Positions 1-10,400 of a DNA stretch of 64,000 nucleotides are shown piece after piece. The DNA lies in assembly GCF_947500705.1 (NCBI RefSeq), contig NZ_CANMSY010000004.1, forward strand, positions 1 to 64,000, written 5' to 3'. The position numbers and the translations under genes were made by a program. Under the pieces are notes generated by a model. The model saw only the letters and a program-made list of their open reading frames with translations, searched no databases and was not told the DNA's origin. The stretch is from an uncultured Brachybacterium sp. GTDB lineage: Bacteria > Actinomycetota > Actinomycetes > Actinomycetales > Dermabacteraceae. The stretch's first letter is position 1, and each line of letters begins with the position of its first letter.

Positions 1-136
1 CAGCACCACCCATCGTGCCGGTCAGGGACCCGTTCCTTCATCCCCGCTCCGTGACTACAACGTCATGACCCGCAACAGCTAGGTCTGCGGCACGTACGGT
101 GCAGGGAGCCCGCTCTTCTCGTGACAAGGAACCCCT

Positions 137-1054
137 GTGGCTCTTCTGCTCCGCCTCTCCGGTCCCGCGATCGGGCTCGGCGCGGTGCTGATCATCGTGA
201 CCGTCTCCTTCGGTCATGGGATCGGGCCGCTGTACCTGGCGGGCGTTTCGCTGCTGGTGCTGGGGATGGCGGGGCAGGTGCTCCGGGCCCGGCGCCAGCG
301 CCCGACCGAGGAGCGGGATCCGCTGCTGATCGGGACGCCCGTCACCGGGCGGTGGCGGGGCCTGAACTCCCCCGCCTCGAAGGTCCCCTCGCACATGCAC
401 GGCCTCGCCCAGACCTACGCCCTCGACATCACGCACGAGCCGCCCGGCGCCCCGCCGCGGGCGATGGACTGGCTGTGGCCGCAGATGCGCCGCCCGCAGG
501 AGTTCCCGTCCTTCGGCCGGCCCGTGCTCGCTCCCTTCGACGGCGTGGTGGTCGCGGCGCGAGGGACGAGCCGGGACCATCGCACGCGCCTGTCCCCGCT
601 GGGGCTGATCGTCATGCCCCTCGAGGGCTTCGTGCGCAGCCTGGGCGCGCCCCGGCATTTGCTGGGCAACCATGTGCTGCTGCGCGCGGACGCCGACAGC
701 GCCAGCAGGGCAGCGGGGGCCGACGGGCCGGCGGGTGGGCCGGCGGACGGCTCGGCCGGCGACAGCACACCAGACGCCAGCACGCCCGCCGACACTGTGA
801 TCGCCGTGCTGGCGCACCTGCGTAGCGGCTCGCTGCAGGTGGCGCCCGGCGAGCGGGTGGTCGCGGGGCAGCAGATCGCCGAGTGCGGGAACTCCGGCAA
901 CTCCTCGGACCCGCACGTGCACTTCCAGCTGATGGACGGCCCGGACATCACCACGGCGCACGGCCTGCCGTTCGAGTGGGAGTACCTCGGCGAGGACGGT
1001 GCCCCGAGGCGCGGGGTGCCGGCGAACGAGGAGCTGTTCGACGCGAGAGGCTGA
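137..1054 (+). CDS. M23 family metallopeptidase, membrane-anchored
   Basis: Predicted LytM-type zinc peptidase, 305 residues. Two hydrophobic segments at about residues 5-22 and 30-46 should place the C-terminal domain outside the membrane. The metal-site signature is visible as H88-G...D97 and the H260-V-H262 motif near the C-terminus, which is the usual M23 arrangement. A low-complexity Gly/Ala/Asp stretch (about residues 195-220) interrupts the catalytic domain. I chose the GTG at 137 because an AAGGA ribosome site lies 6 nt upstream. Family members cut peptide bridges of peptidoglycan or act as degenerate scaffolds; since the metal ligands are present, an active endopeptidase is plausible. 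The gene stands alone, convergent with the next gene. Confidence 0.85.
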   Translation: MALLLRLSGPAIGLGAVLIIVTVSFGHGIGPLYLAGVSLLVLGMAGQVLRARRQRPTEERDPLLIGTPVTGRWRGLNSPASKVPSHMHGLAQTYALDITHEPPGAPPRAMDWLWPQMRRPQEFPSFGRPVLAPFDGVVVAARGTSRDHRTRLSPLGLIVMPLEGFVRSLGAPRHLLGNHVLLRADADSASRAAGADGPAGGPADGSAGDSTPDASTPADTVIAVLAHLRSGSLQVAPGERVVAGQQIAECGNSGNSSDPHVHFQLMDGPDITTAHGLPFEWEYLGEDGAPRRGVPANEELFDARG

Positions 1055-1209
1055 CTCCCCTCACCGCCCGCGGGCGAGCTGCTGATCCCGAGGCTCCACG
1101 CCGAGATCGCGGCAGAGCACGGGGCGCAGCGGGAGGTTCTCTTTGGGATCTGAGCCGAGGGATGCGGCCGAGGGACGCGGCCGACGGACGTGGAGGAGGA
1201 ACGCCGGCG

Positions 1210-2256
1210 CTACTCCCCCACTCCGACGAGCGACGAGTTCGAACGATGCACGACCACCGGCGCGGGCCCCTCGTTGTGCACGCTCACACTCAACCGCACG
1301 ATCTCTCCGCACGGATCCTGGCGCAGCGACTCGACGAGCTCGAGCGACAGCATCCGGTGATGCCTCCAGATATCGATGTGGTCCGGCGTCGTCGACTCGG
1401 TGCCCAGGACACCACACACCGCTCCGCTCGCATCGACCAGCGCAGCCTGCAACTCGGCGCTGACGGTGCTGCCGTCCTCATCGAGGGTGGCTTCCGAGCA
1501 CCAGGCGCGACCGTCTTCGCGGGAGCCATTGAGGCCGGTGCAGGCGGTCAGGTGGAGCGTGGTGAGTGCCTGCAGCTCATCCTCATCAGCGGCCTCCAAG
1601 GGCAAGTCCACCGTCATGACCACTTCGTCGGCTCCGACGGCGATGGTGCGGGGAAGCCCCTCCTCCGAGTTCTCGAGCGCCTCCCCGTCCACGGGTTCGG
1701 CGCGCCAGGTGCCCTCGATTTGGAAGGTGGTGCCATCGGAGGCGACGTCATCGTAGGGGGCGGAGGCCTTGATGCTGCAGTCGATCGCGCCGTCCTCGGG
1801 CACGCTGATGATCCCCTGATTGCGGTACGTCGTCTTTTCGCCGGTGAGCATGTTCTGGGTGCCGCCCACGGAGATACCGGGACCGCCCGCCTGTGGTGAG
1901 CAGCTCAGCGTGATACCCAAGTACATGGAGCGGCCGCCGCTGCCCTCAGGTTTCATGCTTTCGAGGTCCATGGTCACCACGTAGGTGGCGCCGGTCTCTG
2001 CCCAGAAGGTGTTCTGCGCGAAGCGGGTCTCCTCGGGCACGGTGAGCGTGGCGTCGTCCACGGTGGAGACGGGGGCGAGGGGAAAGGGCGGCGGCGTGAC
2101 CGGAGCAACCGACGGTTCCGGAGCGGTCTGCAAGGCGCCGTCTCCCTCACGGTTCAGCATCACAGCGAGAACCACCAGGAGCGCCACCACGAGGAGTCCT
2201 CCGAGGAAGTGCCGAACCCGGCGGCGACCTGCGGCGTGCGGGTCGACCTCGGTCAT
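1210..2256 (-). CDS. Exported single-pass protein of unknown function
   Basis: 348 residues with a short basic cytoplasmic N-terminus (GRRRVRHF) followed by one strongly hydrophobic helix (about residues 16-32), then a Pro/Val-rich linker and a long, probably beta-rich extracytoplasmic domain. No lipobox and no recognised domain. There are two in-frame ATGs (2262 and 2256); the second is preferred because GAAGG sits 6 nt upstream of it and directly abuts the first. The gene is divergent from the first glycosyltransferase of the polysaccharide island. I do not assign a function; a cell-envelope anchored protein is as far as the sequence goes. Confidence 0.7.
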   Translation of the reverse strand: MTEVDPHAAGRRRVRHFLGGLLVVALLVVLAVMLNREGDGALQTAPEPSVAPVTPPPFPLAPVSTVDDATLTVPEETRFAQNTFWAETGATYVVTMDLESMKPEGSGGRSMYLGITLSCSPQAGGPGISVGGTQNMLTGEKTTYRNQGIISVPEDGAIDCSIKASAPYDDVASDGTTFQIEGTWRAEPVDGEALENSEEGLPRTIAVGADEVVMTVDLPLEAADEDELQALTTLHLTACTGLNGSREDGRAWCSEATLDEDGSTVSAELQAALVDASGAVCGVLGTESTTPDHIDIWRHHRMLSLELVESLRQDPCGEIVRLSVSVHNEGPAPVVVHRSNSSLVGVGE

Positions 2257-2324
2257 GGCCATCCTTCGGGGAGTCTGGGCTGCTGGCCCGTGCCACAGTA
2301 CTGGGGCGCATGCTCGCGAGCGAC

Positions 2325-2353
2325 GTCGAGGCGCTCACGATGCCCTCTAAGAT
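2325..2353 (+). promoter_or_regulatory. Putative promoter of the polysaccharide island
   Basis: TAAGAT at 2348-2353 matches the TANNNT -10 box. A weak -35 (GTCGAG, 2325-2330) lies 17 nt upstream. Transcription from about 2360 would leave a short leader containing GGAGG before the GTG at 2388. The -10 is convincing, the -35 is not. Confidence 0.4.
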
Positions 2354-2387
2354 GAGCGCCAGCCCATTCCCACCTCGGAGGTCCGCT

Positions 2388-3950
2388 GTGCCCGTCCCGT
2401 TATCCAAGAGCATTGCGTCTCTCCGCAAAGCCTTCTGGCATTTCCGGCATGGTGGTGCCGCACAGGTCAAGCTCTGGTGGAGCCGTGAAGATTCGACGAA
2501 GCTGGCCTCATTCCGCAAGGGTCTCTGGCATCTTCGTCATGGCGGCATCTCGGGGTTCCGCACCTGGCGAAGCCGTCAGTCCACGCGGCGCGCACAGCCG
2601 TCGGGAGCGGAGGGAGAGCGGTCGGGAGCGAACGCGAGCTCGGGATCTGGAGTCCGCAACTCCGACCTGGCACGTGAGGGGTTCCCCTTCCCCGAGATGC
2701 GCCCCGAGCCGGAGTACGCACCGCGGCAGGACCACGTGCTGTACATGCTGCACAACGCCCTCCCCCACCACTCCGGTGGCTATGCGACCCGCACGCACGG
2801 TCTGCTCACCGAGCTGAACCGTGCTGGCTGGGATGTGGACGGCGTGACGCGCCTGGGCTACCCCTATGACATGCCGAAGATGGCGGATGTCCCCGATCTG
2901 CCGCTCCACGAGCGCGTGGGCGACGTCGACTACCACCACCTGCTCACGGGTCGCCAGATCGAGAAGAAGAACCCGATGTTCGACTACACCGAGCGGTACA
3001 CGGAGGCATTGCTCCCTCTCGCCCGGGCGGAGCGCGCGGCGATCCTCCACGGGGCCTCGAACCATTGGAACGGTCTGGCCGCGGTGAAGGCCGGCCGCGT
3101 CCTCGGGATCCCGTCGGTCTACGAGGTGCGCGGGCTGTGGGAGGTCACCCGAGCATCGCGAGATCCCGAATGGGGTCGCAGCGACCAGTACAAGTACCTC
3201 GCACGGATGGAGGCGGACACCGCTCGGGGCGCCACTCGGGTACTCGCGATCACCGAGGCGCTCAAGGCCGAGCTGGTGGACCGCGGCGTCGACGCCGACA
3301 AGATCACCCTCGTCCCCAACGGCGTGGACTCCGAGCGCTTCACCCCCATCCCCCGCGACGAGGAGCTCGCCGCTCAGCTCGGGGTCACTGGCAGGACAGT
3401 GATCGGCTATGTGGGCACCGTCGTGGACTACGAGGGCCTGGACCTCCTGCTGGACGCCGCCCGCGCGCTGCGCCGGACCCGCGAGGACTTCCATGTCCTG
3501 ATCATCGGTGACGGCGCCAAGCTCGAGGAGCTGAAGCACCGAGCCGCAGCTGATGAGCTCGACGATGTTGTCACCTTCACCGGGCGGGTGCCGCACGAGG
3601 ACGTGGAGCGCTACTACTCGATCATCGACATCACCCCGTTCCCCCGCCTCCCGCTGCCGGTGTCCGAGATGGTCTCCCCCCTGAAGCCCTTCGAGGCGAT
3701 GGCGATGGGAAAGGCAGTGGTCGCCTCCGACGTGGCTGCGCTGGCTGAGATCGTCACCCCAGGAGTGAATGGTCTGCTGCATGAGAAGGGCAGTGCCGAG
3801 TCGTTGACCGAACAGCTCTCGACCTTGCTCGACCAGCGGGACCAGGTCCAGCTGCTCGGCGAGCGGGCCCGTCACTGGGTCGTGGAGAACCGCGACTGGC
3901 GGCAGCTCTCGGCGCGAATCGCCGAGGTCTACTCCGAGGTGACCCGCTGA
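2388..3950 (+). CDS. Glycosyltransferase family 4 protein
   Basis: About 520 residues. The catalytic part (about residues 115-515) has the GT-B layout: an acceptor half starting at the VLYMLHNALP strand with the GGYATRTHG loop, and a nucleotide-sugar half with E-M-V-S-P-L-K-P-F-E, the EX7E motif of GT4 enzymes. I chose GTG 2388 because CGGAGG lies just upstream; longer in-frame starts lack a ribosome site. The N-terminus carries two copies of a 25-residue unit (residues 10-34 and 40-64, 30-residue period, core WHxRHGG), probably a binding or membrane-proximal extension. The fold predicts a retaining glycosyltransferase acting in the cytoplasm. It is paralogous to the GT4 modules at 7484-12178 and 34338-36188. 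Donor and acceptor are unknown. Confidence 0.87.
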   Translation: MPVPLSKSIASLRKAFWHFRHGGAAQVKLWWSREDSTKLASFRKGLWHLRHGGISGFRTWRSRQSTRRAQPSGAEGERSGANASSGSGVRNSDLAREGFPFPEMRPEPEYAPRQDHVLYMLHNALPHHSGGYATRTHGLLTELNRAGWDVDGVTRLGYPYDMPKMADVPDLPLHERVGDVDYHHLLTGRQIEKKNPMFDYTERYTEALLPLARAERAAILHGASNHWNGLAAVKAGRVLGIPSVYEVRGLWEVTRASRDPEWGRSDQYKYLARMEADTARGATRVLAITEALKAELVDRGVDADKITLVPNGVDSERFTPIPRDEELAAQLGVTGRTVIGYVGTVVDYEGLDLLLDAARALRRTREDFHVLIIGDGAKLEELKHRAAADELDDVVTFTGRVPHEDVERYYSIIDITPFPRLPLPVSEMVSPLKPFEAMAMGKAVVASDVAALAEIVTPGVNGLLHEKGSAESLTEQLSTLLDQRDQVQLLGERARHWVVENRDWRQLSARIAEVYSEVTR

Positions 3951-3984
3951 ACATCTCGATGCTCCTTCGACGGACGGCTGGCCG

Positions 3985-5697
3985 ATGACTCTTGATCTAC
4001 TCGCGGCGACCCGCCAGGACTTCGTCACCTCGTTCCGCCCGGCAGATGTGAAGCAGCTGCTCGCTGGGCGACTTCATATGTCACCCCATCCGGCGTGGAC
4101 CCTCCCAGAGGAGCCCACCTGGAAAGAGGACCCGTTCACAGACAGGAACTGGACCTTCCAGTACCACATGCTCCGTTGGTTGGACCCGCTGCGTCGCGCC
4201 GCGGCGAAGGGTGACCAGCGGGCGTACGCGATGTGGTGGCGATGGACAAAGGACTGGGTGGAGAAGAACCCTCGTTCAGCACCTCAGTCGCCATGGGCCT
4301 GGACTGACATGTCCGACGGGATCCGCGCGCAGCAGCTCTGCCTCGCCTCTCCACTGATCGCGAAGCAGGACCCACAGCAGCTGGGGTGGCTCGAAGCCGC
4401 GATCCGTGACCATGCCGAGCACCTCGCCGACCCGAAGTTCATGGGAAACGCGAACCATGCCCTGCACCAGCAGGAATCGCTCTTCGTCTGTGGCCGCGTG
4501 CTGGGAGACGAAGACTTGTGGACGCTCGCCGCCGACCGCATGAGCGCTCTTCTGCACGAGCAGTATGACGAGCAGGGCGTCAATGCCGAGGGCGCCGTCG
4601 CGTATCACTACAACAACTACCTGTGGTGGGAGCGTGCGCTCAAGCGCTTCGATGCGGAACGGATGCCCCGCCCAGATGGCGCGGACCGTCACCTCCATGC
4701 CCCCGAGGAGATCGCCCACGCCACACGGCCCGACGGGACGCTGGTCTCCATCGGGGACACCGATCTTCAGAATCCGAAGATGATCGAGAGCCCGTTCACA
4801 GCGTTCGTGACGACCAACGGCAGATCAGGCACCGCTCCCAAGGACCGGGTGAAGGTCTATGACGCGGGCTACGTGTTCGGTCGCAGCGGCTGGGGCACTC
4901 GATCGAGACCCTACGCCGACCAGGCCTTCTACTCTCTCCGCTTCGGACCGTCGCGCCGAGTGCACGGTCACCCCGACGGAACGTCTCTCACCTATTCGGC
5001 AAGCGGCGTGAACTGGATTGTCGATCCCGGGAAGTACCAGTACGACAAGAGCGCAGCGCGTGCCCACTTCACGTCTCGCGCCGCCCACTCCGTGCTCACG
5101 ATTGAGAACCGCAAGGTCTTCAAGAACGCCGATGTCCAGCTGATACGCCAGTTGACCACGTCCCGGATCCACGACTTCCTCCTCGAGGACAACAGCTTCT
5201 CCGGCGTCGAGCTGCGCCGCCGGGTCCTCTTCTCCGTCACCGGGGAGTACCTCGTCGTCATCGACCACGTGGCATCGAAGCGAAAGGTGACCGGGACCCA
5301 GCGTTGGCAGCTGGGCCCGACTGTCGATACGACGTTGGGGGACCACCGAGTCGAGCTCGCCTCGGGCGATCGCCGCGGGGCTCTGTGGTTCGACCAGGAA
5401 CCACTCGAACTGTCGACGGTCACCGCTCAGGATGAGCCGTTCGATGGGTTCGTCTCGACCGGGTGGAAGAAGATGGCGCCGGCGACGGCCGTCCTGGCTC
5501 GACGCTCCGGCACGGAACTCCGCTTCATCACCGTGCTCGCTGCTGGCCCGGGCGGCACACCGACTGTCGAGCCCGTGCCCTTCGGCCAACCTGACTGGAT
5601 CTGCTTGGATATTGATACCGGCAGGCTCCGCGAACGGATCCTGATCTCCCCGACGGCGGCGTCCTTCCCCGCCGTCCCGTCGATCACGCGGCTGTGA
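3985..5697 (+). CDS. Heparinase II/III family protein (paralogue 1)
   Basis: 570 residues: an alpha/alpha-toroid N-terminal half followed by a beta-sandwich half, the plan of heparinase II/III and alginate lyases. Candidate catalytic residues by family analogy are N157-H158 (NHALHQQ), Y207/H208 (AVAYHY) and H327-G-H329 (RVHGHPDG). The N-terminus is polar with no signal peptide, so it should act in the cytoplasm, unlike secreted lyases. It starts 34 nt after the glycosyltransferase and is probably cotranscribed. Family members cleave uronic-acid polysaccharides by beta-elimination or epimerise uronates; the UDP-ManNAcA pathway next door makes a uronic-acid glycan a logical substrate. Lyase versus epimerase cannot be decided here. 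Confidence 0.85.
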   Translation: MTLDLLAATRQDFVTSFRPADVKQLLAGRLHMSPHPAWTLPEEPTWKEDPFTDRNWTFQYHMLRWLDPLRRAAAKGDQRAYAMWWRWTKDWVEKNPRSAPQSPWAWTDMSDGIRAQQLCLASPLIAKQDPQQLGWLEAAIRDHAEHLADPKFMGNANHALHQQESLFVCGRVLGDEDLWTLAADRMSALLHEQYDEQGVNAEGAVAYHYNNYLWWERALKRFDAERMPRPDGADRHLHAPEEIAHATRPDGTLVSIGDTDLQNPKMIESPFTAFVTTNGRSGTAPKDRVKVYDAGYVFGRSGWGTRSRPYADQAFYSLRFGPSRRVHGHPDGTSLTYSASGVNWIVDPGKYQYDKSAARAHFTSRAAHSVLTIENRKVFKNADVQLIRQLTTSRIHDFLLEDNSFSGVELRRRVLFSVTGEYLVVIDHVASKRKVTGTQRWQLGPTVDTTLGDHRVELASGDRRGALWFDQEPLELSTVTAQDEPFDGFVSTGWKKMAPATAVLARRSGTELRFITVLAAGPGGTPTVEPVPFGQPDWICLDIDTGRLRERILISPTAASFPAVPSITRL

Positions 5698-5774
5698 GAC
5701 GACATGACACGGTCAACGGGTCGCGCGCCAGGTATCCAGTGGGCAAGCTCAGAAATGACCGTCCCTCGGGAGAG

Positions 5775-5795
5775 CGCGTTTCCTGCGGAAACGCG
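5775..5795 (+). terminator. Hairpin upstream of wecC
   Basis: Perfect 9-bp stem CGCGTTTCC / GGAAACGCG with a TGC loop, 78 nt after the heparinase-like gene stops. A T-run (5830-5835) occurs 35 nt further on, not adjacent, so this is not a textbook intrinsic terminator. It could also be an operator or processing site in the 261-nt gap before wecC. Confidence 0.45.
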
Positions 5796-5855
5796 AAGGA
5801 ACCCCCATTCCACGGTTACCTCGCAGTCATTTTTTGTGCAGGTGTCGCGATGATG

Positions 5856-5870
5856 TTGTCTAGATGACAA
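5856..5870 (+). promoter_or_regulatory. Inverted repeat in the wecC upstream region
   Basis: TTGTC-TAGAT-GACAA is a short dyad about 90 nt before the wecC ATG. It overlaps a TAGATG that could be a -10 box. A regulator site is possible but unproven. Confidence 0.25.
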
Positions 5871-5958
5871 TCGACCCGCTCCAGGCCGCCCGGGTACGTC
5901 CGCAAGATACGGTGCTCTGGTCAAGCCCTGTCCCCACCCTCATGTCCAGGAGTTCACG

Positions 5959-7212
5959 ATGAGCCCGAACGCTCCCCTCGATACCGTCAGCGTCATCGGC
6001 CTCGGCTATATCGGCCTGCCGACAGCCGCAGTCCTCGCGCAGGCAGGCAAGACGGTCATCGGGGTCGACGTGAAGCAGTGGAACGTCGATGCGATCAACG
6101 CGGGCACCGTCCCCTTCGTCGAGGAAGGACTCGAGACCGTCGTCGCAGGAGTCGTCGCTCAGGGCAAGCTCTCTGCACAGCTGGAGACGCCGAAGGCTGA
6201 TGCGTACATCGTCTCTGTGCCCACCCCGTTCAAGGGTGACCATGACGCGGACCTCTCCTACATCGAGGCTGCCGCTCGCGGGATCGCCCCTCAGCTCTCC
6301 GGTGGTGAACTGGTGGTCCTCGAATCCACCGCCCCTCCCGGAGCGACCGAGCACATGGCCCAGGTGATCCTCGATGCCAGGCCCGAATTCACCCTCGAGC
6401 CGAATCTCACCAACTCCCTCTACTTCTCACACGCCCCTGAACGGGTTCTCCCCGGTCGCATCATGATCGAGATGGTCGAGAACGATCGCATCATCGGCGG
6501 CATGACCAAGGAAGCCGCGGAGATGAACCGCGAGCTCTACGCGAGCTTCTGCCGCGGCGAGCTGCTGCTCACGGATGCGAAGACGGCAGAGATGGCGAAG
6601 CTGACCGAAAACGCCTTCCGCGACGTGAACATCGCCTTCGCCAATGAGCTGTCGATCATCGCTGATCGTCAGGGCATTGACGTGTGGGAGCTCATCGAGC
6701 TCGCCAACCACCACCCCCGCGTGAACATCCTCCAGCCCGGCCCGGGCGTGGGTGGACACTGCATCGCCGTGGATCCGTGGTTCATCGTCTCTGCTGAGCG
6801 CGAGCACTCCAATCTCATCCGCACGGCCCGCGAGGTCAACGACTCCAAGCCCGAGCTCGTGATCGAGAAGGTGCTCGAGAAGGCTGACCGCTTCAAGAAC
6901 CCGACCGTCGCGGCCCTCGGCATTGCGTTCAAGGCCAACATCGACGATCTGCGCGAGTCCCCGAGCCGCAACATCGCCGGGGCTCTCGCCGAGAAGCTCA
7001 CCGATGGCACCGTTCTCGTCGTGGAGCCGAATGTGGATGAGCTCCCCGCTGAGCTCGCCGCGAAGGACAACGTCGAATTGACCGAGCTCAGCTCCGCCCT
7101 CGAGCGCGCTGACATCGTGCTGCTGATGGTGGATCACACTCCCTTCAAGGAGGTCGACCGCGATCTCCTCAAGGAGAAGATCGTCATCGACACCAAGGGC
7201 CTGTGGCGCTGA
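5959..7212 (+). CDS. wecC: UDP-N-acetyl-D-mannosamine dehydrogenase
   Basis: 417 residues, usual length for WecC/MnaB. It would oxidise UDP-ManNAc to UDP-ManNAcA with two NAD+. The N-terminal Rossmann motif is GLGYIGLP. The central helix carries KLTENAFRDVNIAFANE. The catalytic cysteine is C268 in GPGVGGHCIAVDPWF, and the C-terminal half holds the ALGIAFKANIDDLRESP block. GGAG about 9 nt upstream supports the ATG. Together with wecB at 31220-32383 it gives a complete route from UDP-GlcNAc to UDP-ManNAcA, the strongest clue to the sugar made by this island. GlcNAc-type WecC is preferred over Ugd because of the overall block pattern and the presence of wecB. Confidence 0.93.
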   Translation: MSPNAPLDTVSVIGLGYIGLPTAAVLAQAGKTVIGVDVKQWNVDAINAGTVPFVEEGLETVVAGVVAQGKLSAQLETPKADAYIVSVPTPFKGDHDADLSYIEAAARGIAPQLSGGELVVLESTAPPGATEHMAQVILDARPEFTLEPNLTNSLYFSHAPERVLPGRIMIEMVENDRIIGGMTKEAAEMNRELYASFCRGELLLTDAKTAEMAKLTENAFRDVNIAFANELSIIADRQGIDVWELIELANHHPRVNILQPGPGVGGHCIAVDPWFIVSAEREHSNLIRTAREVNDSKPELVIEKVLEKADRFKNPTVAALGIAFKANIDDLRESPSRNIAGALAEKLTDGTVLVVEPNVDELPAELAAKDNVELTELSSALERADIVLLMVDHTPFKEVDRDLLKEKIVIDTKGLWR

Positions 7213-7483
7213 CTGCCACCGCTCCTCCGCGGCCCGCCCCTGCCTCAAATTGATGCGGTCTCCGCGCATCGTGGGGCAGTGGTGTGCCCCGCTGCCTGCA
7301 AAGCGCCGCTCTGCAACTTTGAGCGCTGTCACTTGCGGTCCTCCGATGCACTGTCAGCCTGGACAGTAGATTCAGACCTATCGCGCTCTGCTCACGAGAC
7401 CTGAGGCCTCGGACGATGCGTCCGATCATCGGCCGCTGACGCCTGCCCTTCCCACCGCTCCCTGGACTGATACGGAACGAGTC

Positions 7484-10400
7484 ATGAACTACGACGAGAC
7501 CCGCCCTGACGATGAGATTCAGCTCCTCCGCGCCCAGGAAGCGATGTCCGATCCGGTCTCCTTCCTCCGTCGTTTCGAAGAACTCGCCGCTCACGACCGC
7601 CGCCAGAGGCAGCAGATCAAGACTCTGGAGACGCAGCTCAAGTCCGCTGCGAAGACGGCGGAGACTGCCACGCAGCAGAAGGTGACGATTCGTCGGCTCG
7701 AGCAGAAGCTGCAGAAGCTCGAGCAGATGCATCGCACCAAGCGGGACGAGCTCCTGGAGCGACTGACAGACGCACAGAAACGACACGTGGAGAGCGTGCG
7801 GGAGAGCCGACGGCTTCGTGAGGACCTCGAGCGGGTGCGCGGGTCACGGACATTCCGCGTCGGCAAGGCCGTGCTGAGCCCCACCAAGATCTTCCGCGGA
7901 TCTGCGGCGGCACCGGTCGAGGACCAGCCTCCGGAGCTGCTGCCCGCGACGGCTGTGGGCGATGCAGCACTCATGCCTGCGTCTGAGGCGATGGCGCCTG
8001 GGGCTCCGCAGCCTGCTGTCATCGAGGCTGCTGACCAGCAAACCACTTCGCCACGGGCCGAGATCGTTGCGCAAACCCCGCAAGTTACGTCTCCCTCGAT
8101 TCCCGCCGAGGCACCGGCAGCGGAGGAACCCGCGTGTGAGTCCAAGCTCCCGGTGGGTCAGCGCGATCTGGAGACCCTGCGCCATGAATTCACGGTCAAT
8201 CCGGATCCGGTGACCTTCTATCGGGTCCTGAACCGCAGCTGGTACGGGCACGGCATGATCGACGAGCCCGCGCAGCTGATCCTCGATCACCCCGAACTCG
8301 TCGATGCGCTCGCTGAGCGGGAGCGGTCGATCACCGACCGAATCCTCGGCGACCATCGGCTCCGCCATGTCGGCGTCCCGGTGCCTCCACGCACGGAGGG
8401 GATCGCCTACCTGCCCGAGCCCGAGCGGGTCATGTACTGCGTGCACTCCACTCCGGCGTTCAACTCCAACGGGTATTCAACGCGCACCCGCGGCGTCGCG
8501 AACGGGTTCCACCATTCAGGCACCGACGTGCGCGTCGTCGCACGCGCCGGCTATCCATGGGATACCCGCGCCGATGTGCCCAAGCCCGCCGCGGCGCGCA
8601 CGGTGCGCACCCTCGATGAGGTGCCGTACGTGCATCTCCCCGGCACCGGTCTCGGCACCGTCCCCATGGATCGCTATCTCATCGAAGCCGCCGATGCTTT
8701 CACCCGCGAAGCACTGCTCCAGCGCCCGTCAGTGATCCAGGCCGCGTCGAACTACCGGACCGCGATGCCCGCCCTGATCGCAGCCCGACGGGTCGGCGTT
8801 CCCTTCGTCTACGAGATCCGCGGCTTCTGGGAGATGTCGCAGGCTGCGGATAAGCCGGCGTGGGACGGCAGCGAGCAGTACCGCACCATCGAGCAGCTCG
8901 AGACTCAGCTCGCAGGGGAAGCGGATCACCTTCTCGCGATCACCCGCCAGGTGAAGGACGAGCTCCTGCGCCGAGGGATCCCCGAGCACAAGATCACCGT
9001 CGCCCCCAACGCTGTGAACACGGACGAGTTCGTGCCGCTCCCCAAGGACGCCACCTACGCGAAGTCCCGGAAGATCCGCACTGACGTCCCGGTGATCGGC
9101 TTCGCCGGAAGCATGGTCGGGTACGAAGGTCTCGCCACCCTCCTCGAGGCGTCCTCCACCCTCTCGAGCCAGGGCGTGGAGCATCAGGTGGTCATCGCCG
9201 GCTCCGGCCCGGCGGATAAGGACCTGCGTGCGCTGCGCGCAGAGCTCGGCGCGCAGGACGTCATGTTCGTAGGGCGGCGTCCGATCGAGGAGATGCCGCG
9301 CCTGCTGAGCACCTTCGACATCGTGCCGTTGCCTCGCCTCTCCCTGCCGGTGACCGAGATGGTGTCGCCGCTCAAGCCGCTCGAGGCGTTCTCCACCATG
9401 AAGGCGGTGCTGCTGTCCGATGTGGCGCCGCATCGGGACCTCGCCGGGGAGGCAGAAGGCCGGGCACGACTGTTCCGAGCTGGCGATGCGGAGTCCCTCG
9501 CCGACGCTCTCGCGGAGATGATCTCCGATGCGGATGCACGGCGGGACCTGGGACGTTCGGCCCGTCTCTGGGTCCTCGACGAGCGCACCTGGACCACCGT
9601 CGCCCGCACGATGAGCAGTGCTCACCGCTCGGGCGTTGCCGACCATGCGGCCTCGGTCGCGCCGATGAGCGTTGGCCTCGGCGACGTCACGATCGGCCTC
9701 ATCGCCGATGAGTTCACCACCAAGTCGATCTCCGCCTCGGTGAACACCGTCGCCATCGACCGTGAACGTTGGCTCGCCCAGCTCGAGCAGGATCCGGTCG
9801 ATCTCGTGCTGGTCGAATCCGCCTGGTCCGGGAACAACGGGCAGTGGCATCGTGCCGTGGGCGCGTACGAGCCCCATGAGCATCAGGACATTCAGGATCT
9901 GCTCGGCTACTGCCGCGAGAACGGGATCCCGACCGCCTTCTGGAACAAGGAGGATCCGATCCACTTCCAGCGGTTCGAGGCGACCGCTGCGCTGTGCGAT
10001 CACGTGTTCACCACCGATGGCGGAATCATCGGCCGGTACCTGGCCACCCCGGGCTCAGTCGCACGCACTGTCTCCTCGATGCCGTTCTACGCGCAGCCCG
10101 CGATCCACAACCCGCTGCCCACCGAGCGCCCCTACCGCCACACGGTCGCCTACGCGGGCACCTATTACGGTGACCGGTACAAGGAACGCTCACGGGATCT
10201 CTACCGCATGCTGGAGGTCGCAGCAGGGTTCGGACTCACGATCTATGACCGGCAGGCCGCCTTCCCGGACTCCCCCTACAAGTTCCCGCCGGAGTTCGCC
10301 CGCTTCAGCGACGGGGCGCTGCCCTACGACGAGGTGATCGATTCCTACAAGTCTCACCTCGCCCATCTCAACGGCAACTCGGTGATGAACTCCCCCTCGA

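Noticed and set aside
2..82. Possible end of an upstream gene (26 codons to a TAG at 80-82)
   Set aside because: Too short to recognise and a second frame also ends nearby; I cannot tell whether it is coding.
7213..7483. Regulatory RNA or riboswitch before the multi-domain glycosyltransferase
   Set aside because: Only a 6-bp dyad (ACTGTC/GACAGT at 7350-7367) is present; no known riboswitch core or terminator arrangement was recognised in the 271-nt gap.
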